From contig JABGPX010000285.1 of NCBI GenBank assembly GCA_018644745.1, positions 1-10,982 of the forward strand: a DNA stretch of 10,982 bases. Reading direction: 5' to 3'. This DNA is from Spirochaetales bacterium (GTDB lineage Bacteria > Spirochaetota > Spirochaetia > ARS1246). Both the position numbers and the translations under genes were made by a program. A model generated the notes under the pieces. That model worked only from the letters and a program-made list of their open reading frames with translations, did no database searches and was not told the DNA's origin. Shown here one piece after another: positions 7,279-10,982 of the stretch. The number at the start of each line of letters is the position of its first letter. Within the stretch, counting starts at the first letter, position 1.

Positions 7279-7304
7279 CGGCCCTAAAGCCCTTTGCCGG
7301 GGCT
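7266..7304. terminator. Hairpin between convergent genes, candidate bidirectional terminator
   Basis: AGCCCCGGCA (7266-7275) is exactly inverted at 7295-7304, giving a 10-bp GC-rich stem with a 19-nt loop. The left arm lies in the last codons of the DUF6067-like gene and the loop includes its stop. The minus-strand stem is followed by TTAATTAC, a modest T-rich tail, so it serves the DUF5107 gene better than the plus-strand operon, whose tail is GCACGATG. Confidence 0.6.
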
Positions 7305-7312
7305 GCACGATG

Positions 7313-9337
7313 TTAGATCTTAGACGGCTTTGTTCTCATCCGGAAATCGATAGCCGCCGGCGGCGGGAATCTCTCTTCCACGTAAGCCCGCAGTTCATCT
7401 TTGTCGGTTATTTTAATTCCGTCTTTTATAGCCATCTTTTCGTGTATTCTATACCAGATATCGGTAAGCGAGTTCTCTCCTTCCCTGAGGTCATCCACCC
7501 GCGGACCCGCGGCGATGACCGACTTGGCCTCCTCAAGCTGATCGGTGCCGAGAAGCGCCTGCGCATAGAGCAGCTGGAATCGGCCGATACTCTTTGCCTC
7601 ATCCGAGAGCTCTGAGTAAATCTCGAGCCAGCGCGACGCCAGATCTGCTCCAACGAGCGCGACGCCGAATTCCACCACGAGGGGGAAGCAATACTCGGAG
7701 ATCCGATATGCCTTTTCATAGTAAGCAATTGATTCGCTTATATTGCCTTGAATCGCGGCGAGCTTGGCGAGATTTCTGTAGGCCCAGGGGTTTTCCGCCG
7801 CGGCTGCGGATTTCATCCAAGCATCGGCCGCGTCGTCCACCCTGCCCTGCTGAAACACGATAAGGCCCATATGAAGCCAGGCGTACCAGTTATTCGGGTT
7901 TGATTGTACGTATTTTTCTATGAGAGGAAGCCACTTTGCTTCAACCTCATATCCTGATGGTTCATCCTTTAGGTCAGGACACGGGAAGTTTCCTTCTTCG
8001 AGCAGTTTCTTCCACTGCTCTTCACCAGGTTCGAGGGGCCCTGAAAAACTCAGCTCTTCGCCGGTGAGGGGCTCCAAGCCGATGTGCGTGCGATATACGT
8101 TTTCCAGCTGTCCCCAGCCGGCTCCCCGATGAAGCACATCGGTAATTTTCAGCAGAGACGAAGCTTTCGCGGACTCAAAATGGCGTTCCATCTCCAGGCG
8201 GGGCAAAACGGACTCAATAGCTTCATCTACAATAGTGTAGGCGGCTTTCCAGTTGTCACCGTGTACGACCTCAGTTTCGGTATCTATTCCGCCATAAGCT
8301 TCGAGCCAATCCCATGTTTCTCCCCCTGGCATGGGGATATGCTCCATCTGAGTTCTCGCAAGCCCGGCTTGGATTTCTATATATGCCTCGCCCGGCGCGG
8401 CAAGAAATTCCTGCCAGGCGTTCCCGCCAGGGCCGCTGCCCCACACGAAAAGCTTACGACCGATAAGCCTGTCCGTGGAAGTCTGAAAAAGACCCTTGCC
8501 GTTCTGGTCAAATGCTGAAATCCATTTACGCTGCTCCGGAGCGGTATTGAAAAAAAAGTCCGCGGAATGGCCAAGGTTTCTGCTGTAGGTTACATCAATT
8601 CCTTCGATTTCCGGAATCGGCTTTAATGTAAGCCCCTTCTTCCCATAGCCGAATCTGAAAGCTTCCTCGGCAGGTACAATAACCCGGGTTTTTTCATGTT
8701 CGGGAAAAGCGATGTTCGACCACCAGTACATCGGCACCTCTTCCTCATGAGGATTGGTAATTTTGACATACACATACAGCAGCTCGGAATCATCGGGCAG
8801 TATAAAATCGATCTGAAACGGCACCTGCCTCATCCTCTCAAACTCATAGAGCCGCAGTATCGGCGCTCCTTCATTCTCTACCCGCGCCGCGAAAAGGCTT
8901 GAACAGGTAAATGGAGAGTGCCCTCGAAGACCTATATTCCATTCTACACCGCCGCTGAACCAGGCATTTCGAATAGCAAGATTCGCCGGCTGAAACACCG
9001 GATTTCTGTCTACCAGATCGCGGTTTCGCTTCTTATCAAAAAGCGACCACAGCCGGCCGCCGTACTCCAAGGCAAAGGTGGCTTTCAAGTGCTCATTTTC
9101 CAGCACCGCGGTTTTCATCGCCATAGTTCTCTTTGTCCTGGAATAACCATCCTGAAGGGTATAGGGCAACGGGGAAGTTCTATTGCCATACCCGATATGG
9201 GCTTTCATTTCCTGCGGTGCCTTCGGATCAATTTCAATTTCATGCAGATCCGGTCTAGTAGCGAGAGGAGGAAGCGGATTAGAGGGACCGATATCGGCAC
9301 CTTCCAACACAAGGTCTTCTAAAAACAGCTTTGTCAT
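7313..9337 (-). CDS. DUF5107 domain protein with C-terminal TPR repeats
   Basis: Protein of 674 aa. The N-terminal half (about 45-330) has the beta-sandwich, mutarotase-like pattern of DUF5107: LEYGGRLWSLFDKKRNRDL, then a tryptophan-rich stretch with AWFSGGVEWNIGLRGH and MYWWSNIAFPE. The C-terminal part (about 475-610) is tetratricopeptide-like: NPNNWYAWLHMGLIVFQQGR, DDAADAWMKSA, PWAYRNLAKLAAIQGN and ESIAYYEKAYRI. The family is common in carbohydrate-use loci and is thought to bind or act on sugars, with the TPR part mediating protein contacts. No enzyme activity is established by the sequence. ATG 9337 is chosen over an upstream in-frame start at 9415 because AGGGG lies 8-12 nt before it, and the upstream stretch is a terminator hairpin. 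No signal peptide. It is convergent with the glycosidase operon. Confidence 0.82.
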   Translation of the reverse strand: MTKLFLEDLVLEGADIGPSNPLPPLATRPDLHEIEIDPKAPQEMKAHIGYGNRTSPLPYTLQDGYSRTKRTMAMKTAVLENEHLKATFALEYGGRLWSLFDKKRNRDLVDRNPVFQPANLAIRNAWFSGGVEWNIGLRGHSPFTCSSLFAARVENEGAPILRLYEFERMRQVPFQIDFILPDDSELLYVYVKITNPHEEEVPMYWWSNIAFPEHEKTRVIVPAEEAFRFGYGKKGLTLKPIPEIEGIDVTYSRNLGHSADFFFNTAPEQRKWISAFDQNGKGLFQTSTDRLIGRKLFVWGSGPGGNAWQEFLAAPGEAYIEIQAGLARTQMEHIPMPGGETWDWLEAYGGIDTETEVVHGDNWKAAYTIVDEAIESVLPRLEMERHFESAKASSLLKITDVLHRGAGWGQLENVYRTHIGLEPLTGEELSFSGPLEPGEEQWKKLLEEGNFPCPDLKDEPSGYEVEAKWLPLIEKYVQSNPNNWYAWLHMGLIVFQQGRVDDAADAWMKSAAAAENPWAYRNLAKLAAIQGNISESIAYYEKAYRISEYCFPLVVEFGVALVGADLASRWLEIYSELSDEAKSIGRFQLLYAQALLGTDQLEEAKSVIAAGPRVDDLREGENSLTDIWYRIHEKMAIKDGIKITDKDELRAYVEERFPPPAAIDFRMRTKPSKI

Positions 9338-9364
9338 TCGGGAACCCCTTTTTTGTTTGAGCAT

Positions 9365-9407
9365 AAAAATAGCCGTGTCCGCGCTATAATACCGCGCGGA
9401 ACGGCTA
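9365..9407 (-). terminator. Intrinsic terminator after the M24 peptidase gene
   Basis: On the minus strand a two-part stem is followed by five Ts. TAGCCGT pairs with ACGGCTA (7 bp, 9370-9376 with 9401-9407). A small internal loop follows, then CCGCGC pairs with GCGCGG (6 bp) around a 9-nt loop (9385-9393). The T run is at 9369-9365. It lies 5 bp after the M24 stop and 28 bp before the DUF5107 start, so it separates two same-strand genes that would otherwise look like an operon. Confidence 0.82.
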
Positions 9408-9415
9408 CAAATCAA
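9386..9415 (-). promoter_or_regulatory. Candidate promoter of the DUF5107 gene, nested in the terminator
   Basis: On the minus strand TTGATT (9415-9410) and TATTAT (9391-9386, 5/6 match) are spaced 18 bp apart. The -35 overlaps the M24 stop codon and the -10 falls in the terminator loop. Transcription would start near 9379, about 40 nt before the ATG at 9337. Such a transcript lacks one arm of the hairpin, so it would not be terminated by it. Confidence 0.35.
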
Positions 9416-10650
9416 TCTGCGAGCAGCGGCGCAACCGCGGTTTGCAGCGGCAGGGTGGTTACTTCAATTCTATCGGCGTGAACATAACAGTCGATTTCGC
9501 TGCGGATACCCAGTCCCTTTGCCGGCTGGGAGTCATCAAAGTCAAAATCCGGCACATAAATCCCCGGTTCGATAGAAAACATAACTCCGGGGAGGATTTT
9601 TCGTCTGTCCTGTGTTTCAAGATTGTCGATATTAACCCCTATATAATGCCCGGTGGGGCCAAGGCTGTGACCGGTGCGATGAAAGAATGCTTCGCCGTAT
9701 CCTGCATTCTCGATTACCTCGCGGCAGGCGTCATCGGCCTCATAACCGTAGACATCCCTTCCTTCCGAGATCCGTTCCTGAATAAACTCGACAGCTCTGT
9801 CGCGGGCCCGGCTGACGATATTAAAGATCTCGGCTACCCGGGGAGGAGTAACTTCTCCGCAATACGCGGTCCACGTAAGATCGGCGAAGCAGGCTTCCGG
9901 ATCTCCCTTCTCACGATTCCAGAGATCGATAAGCACAACGTCGCCTTTTTTTATCCGGCTGTGCAGTTTTTCGCTCGGGAAGTAATGAGGGTCGGCGGCG
10001 TTCGCATTTACCGCTACGATTGATGAGAGAGGATCCATGCCCGCCTCGCTGAAAAGCTTCGCCACCTGCTGCTGAGCATCATACTCCGTGACCGGTGTAT
10101 CACTTCGAAGCTGCTCGCCGATCCAGGCAAAAGCCGCGTCCTTAACCTCGAGGCATAAATCGGCCGCTCGTTTCTGCCCGGCCAAATGCTCGGGATTTAT
10201 CGTGGCAACGGCAATCTGAACCATATCCGCACTGCTCGCGATCTCAACGCCTGCGTTGCGCTTAACCAGTTCCATTATTCCCGCGTCCACCCTGCTTACG
10301 TAGGGAATAGCATTCTCGGGGCTGTATTCCATGAGTATGTACTCAGCGGGTTTTTCACCGACCCGCAGCGTACTTTTCAGCAGGGCTTCGATTTCCTGCC
10401 AGCTCACATACAGCTTCACATCGCCCTGAAGGTCCGCTGGAAGATCAATGAAATTCGATTTTTCGATTCGATGAGCGATCCAAACCGGTCGCCCGGCAGA
10501 CGGTATCCAGAGAAACCATCGCCGACTTCCCGCAGATGGAAGACCGGATACGGAGAGAGCAATAGGATTCTGATCGCGAAAAGCGTATAAAAGCCAGCCG
10601 TCTATTTTTTCGGCTTTGAGGTATTCCTGAATAAGCGCGAGTTTTGACAT
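9412..10650 (-). CDS. M24-family metallopeptidase (Xaa-Pro aminopeptidase/dipeptidase type)
   Basis: Protein of 412 aa with the creatinase/prolidase layout: an N-terminal creatinase-like domain (about 1-150) and a C-terminal pita-bread catalytic domain (about 155-405). The five dinuclear metal ligands are visible: D242 in LIDLW, D257 in FADLTW, H328 in HRTGHSLG, E361 in FSIEPGIY and E385 in GIRSEID. H222 (DPHYFPS) and H324 are the usual substrate-side histidines. It should hydrolyse Xaa-Pro or similar peptide bonds in the cytoplasm; the exact specificity is unknown and some family members cleave non-peptide amides. ATG 10650 has GGAAGGG upstream and a near-consensus promoter 31 bp away. The gene ends 5 bp before an intrinsic terminator, so it is probably monocistronic. 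Confidence 0.9.
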   Translation of the reverse strand: MSKLALIQEYLKAEKIDGWLLYAFRDQNPIALSVSGLPSAGSRRWFLWIPSAGRPVWIAHRIEKSNFIDLPADLQGDVKLYVSWQEIEALLKSTLRVGEKPAEYILMEYSPENAIPYVSRVDAGIMELVKRNAGVEIASSADMVQIAVATINPEHLAGQKRAADLCLEVKDAAFAWIGEQLRSDTPVTEYDAQQQVAKLFSEAGMDPLSSIVAVNANAADPHYFPSEKLHSRIKKGDVVLIDLWNREKGDPEACFADLTWTAYCGEVTPPRVAEIFNIVSRARDRAVEFIQERISEGRDVYGYEADDACREVIENAGYGEAFFHRTGHSLGPTGHYIGVNIDNLETQDRRKILPGVMFSIEPGIYVPDFDFDDSQPAKGLGIRSEIDCYVHADRIEVTTLPLQTAVAPLLAD

Positions 10651-10680
10651 ATATTGTTTTCCCTTCCTTATGTGTATTTG

Positions 10681-10709
10681 ATTCTAAGCAGAGCGGGGGC
10701 TCGTGGCAA
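10681..10709 (-). promoter_or_regulatory. Strong sigma-70 promoter of the M24 peptidase gene
   Basis: On the minus strand TTGCCA (10709-10704, 5/6) and TAGAAT (10686-10681, 5/6) are separated by exactly 17 bp. The predicted start, near 10674, gives a leader of about 24 nt that includes the GGAAGGG ribosome binding site. This is the best promoter match in the window. It is intact although an IS begins close upstream. Confidence 0.7.
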
Positions 10710-10751
10710 TCCTTAGTAAATGCCCCAAAGCTTGCTAGATTGAATCAGATC

Positions 10752-10806
10752 AACTCCTTTTGCGGTAACAGGTAATAACCGTACCTGTCACAAAAAGGAG
10801 TTTTTT
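10752..10806 (+). terminator. Long hairpin plus T6 in the IS leader: terminator-like and RBS-sequestering
   Basis: AACTCCTTTT (10752-10761) pairs with AAAAGGAGTT (10793-10802), and ACAGGTA (10768-10774) pairs with TACCTGT (10782-10788) around a 7-nt loop. The run of six Ts at 10801-10806 follows the outer stem. The outer right arm contains AAAAGGAG, the Shine-Dalgarno of the transposase ATG at 10808. The structure can therefore stop transcripts coming in from outside and hide the ribosome binding site in any read-through RNA. Confidence 0.65.
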
Positions 10807-10807
10807 G

Positions 10808-10982
10808 ATGAATCGCCCCCTATTCTGTCCCCGTTCTTCTTGCACGAACCATTATCTCAAACATCGATCACAGAATTGGTACCGTTCGGCTGGTACTTAC
10901 GAAACTTACGCATTCGGTACCGTCCAACGTTTCCGCTGCAACACATGCGGGAAATACTTCTCTACTCAAACATTTTCAATCG
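10808..10982 (+). CDS. IS transposase, N-terminal zinc-ribbon part, cut by window edge
   Basis: I translated this by hand from ATG 10808; it is open to the right edge, giving 58 codons. C7 and C12 (FCPRSSC) with C44 and C47 (RFRCNTCGKYFS) form a zinc ribbon. The order 'basic/aromatic linker, GTVQRFRCNTCGKYFSTQTF' is typical of the DNA-binding head of IS1-like or related DDE transposases, and I recall similar proteins in spirochaetes. The catalytic domain is outside the window, so the IS family cannot be fixed. AAAGGAG is 6 nt upstream of the start but lies within a hairpin. The left end of the element must lie between the M24 promoter (10709) and 10752, or slightly upstream; no terminal inverted repeat can be defined without the right end. 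Confidence 0.7.
   Translation, partial: MNRPLFCPRSSCTNHYLKHRSQNWYRSAGTYETYAFGTVQRFRCNTCGKYFSTQTFSI

Noticed and set aside
9338..9415. Upstream start at 9415 for the DUF5107 protein.
   Set aside because: The added 26 residues would be encoded by the terminator hairpin and overlap the M24 stop.

Overview
The window looks like a bacterial chromosome segment of moderate GC content. It is gene-dense, with Shine-Dalgarno starts, and it holds a zinc-ribbon form of ribosomal protein L28 (rpmB). The mix of an URO-D-family protein, large uncharacterised glycosidases and a DUF5107/TPR protein is what I would expect from a carbohydrate-degrading member of Spirochaetota, Lentisphaerota/Planctomycetota or a similar group. 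I lean towards a spirochaete, partly because of the zinc-ribbon transposase at the right edge, but this placement is tentative and rests on recall.

Layout, left to right. (1) 1-547, minus: N-terminal half of an URO-D-superfamily protein that runs off the left edge. (2) 548-662: divergent promoter region with a perfect 7-bp dyad. (3) 663-1430, plus: PhnP-like metallo-beta-lactamase-fold phosphodiesterase. (4) 1458-1646, minus: rpmB. (5) 1828-7278, plus: a three-gene operon made of a GH5-like clan-A glycosidase, an M28 zinc peptidase joined by an ATGA overlap, and a 979-aa DUF6067-like glycosidase starting 4 nt after the M28 stop. (6) 7313-9337, minus: DUF5107 plus TPR protein. (7) 9412-10650, minus: M24 (Xaa-Pro type) metallopeptidase, separated from gene 6 by a strong intrinsic terminator. 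(8) 10808-10982, plus: start of an IS transposase whose ribosome binding site is buried in a long hairpin.

None of the enzymes in regions 5 to 7 has a visible signal peptide, so they probably act in the cytoplasm on imported material. The likely theme is intracellular breakdown of a small glycoside or glycoconjugate: two glycosidases co-translated with a peptidase, next to a sugar-binding-type DUF5107 protein, a dipeptidase-like M24 enzyme and an URO-D-type (often demethylase-related) protein. The substrate cannot be read from the sequence. The best lead for a new system is the glycosidase, M28 and DUF6067-like operon. The regulatory structures (divergent dyad, promoter nested in a terminator, IS anti-readthrough hairpin) are separate observations. 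No gene-free stretch exceeds 300 bases, and I saw no tRNA, rRNA or CRISPR array.
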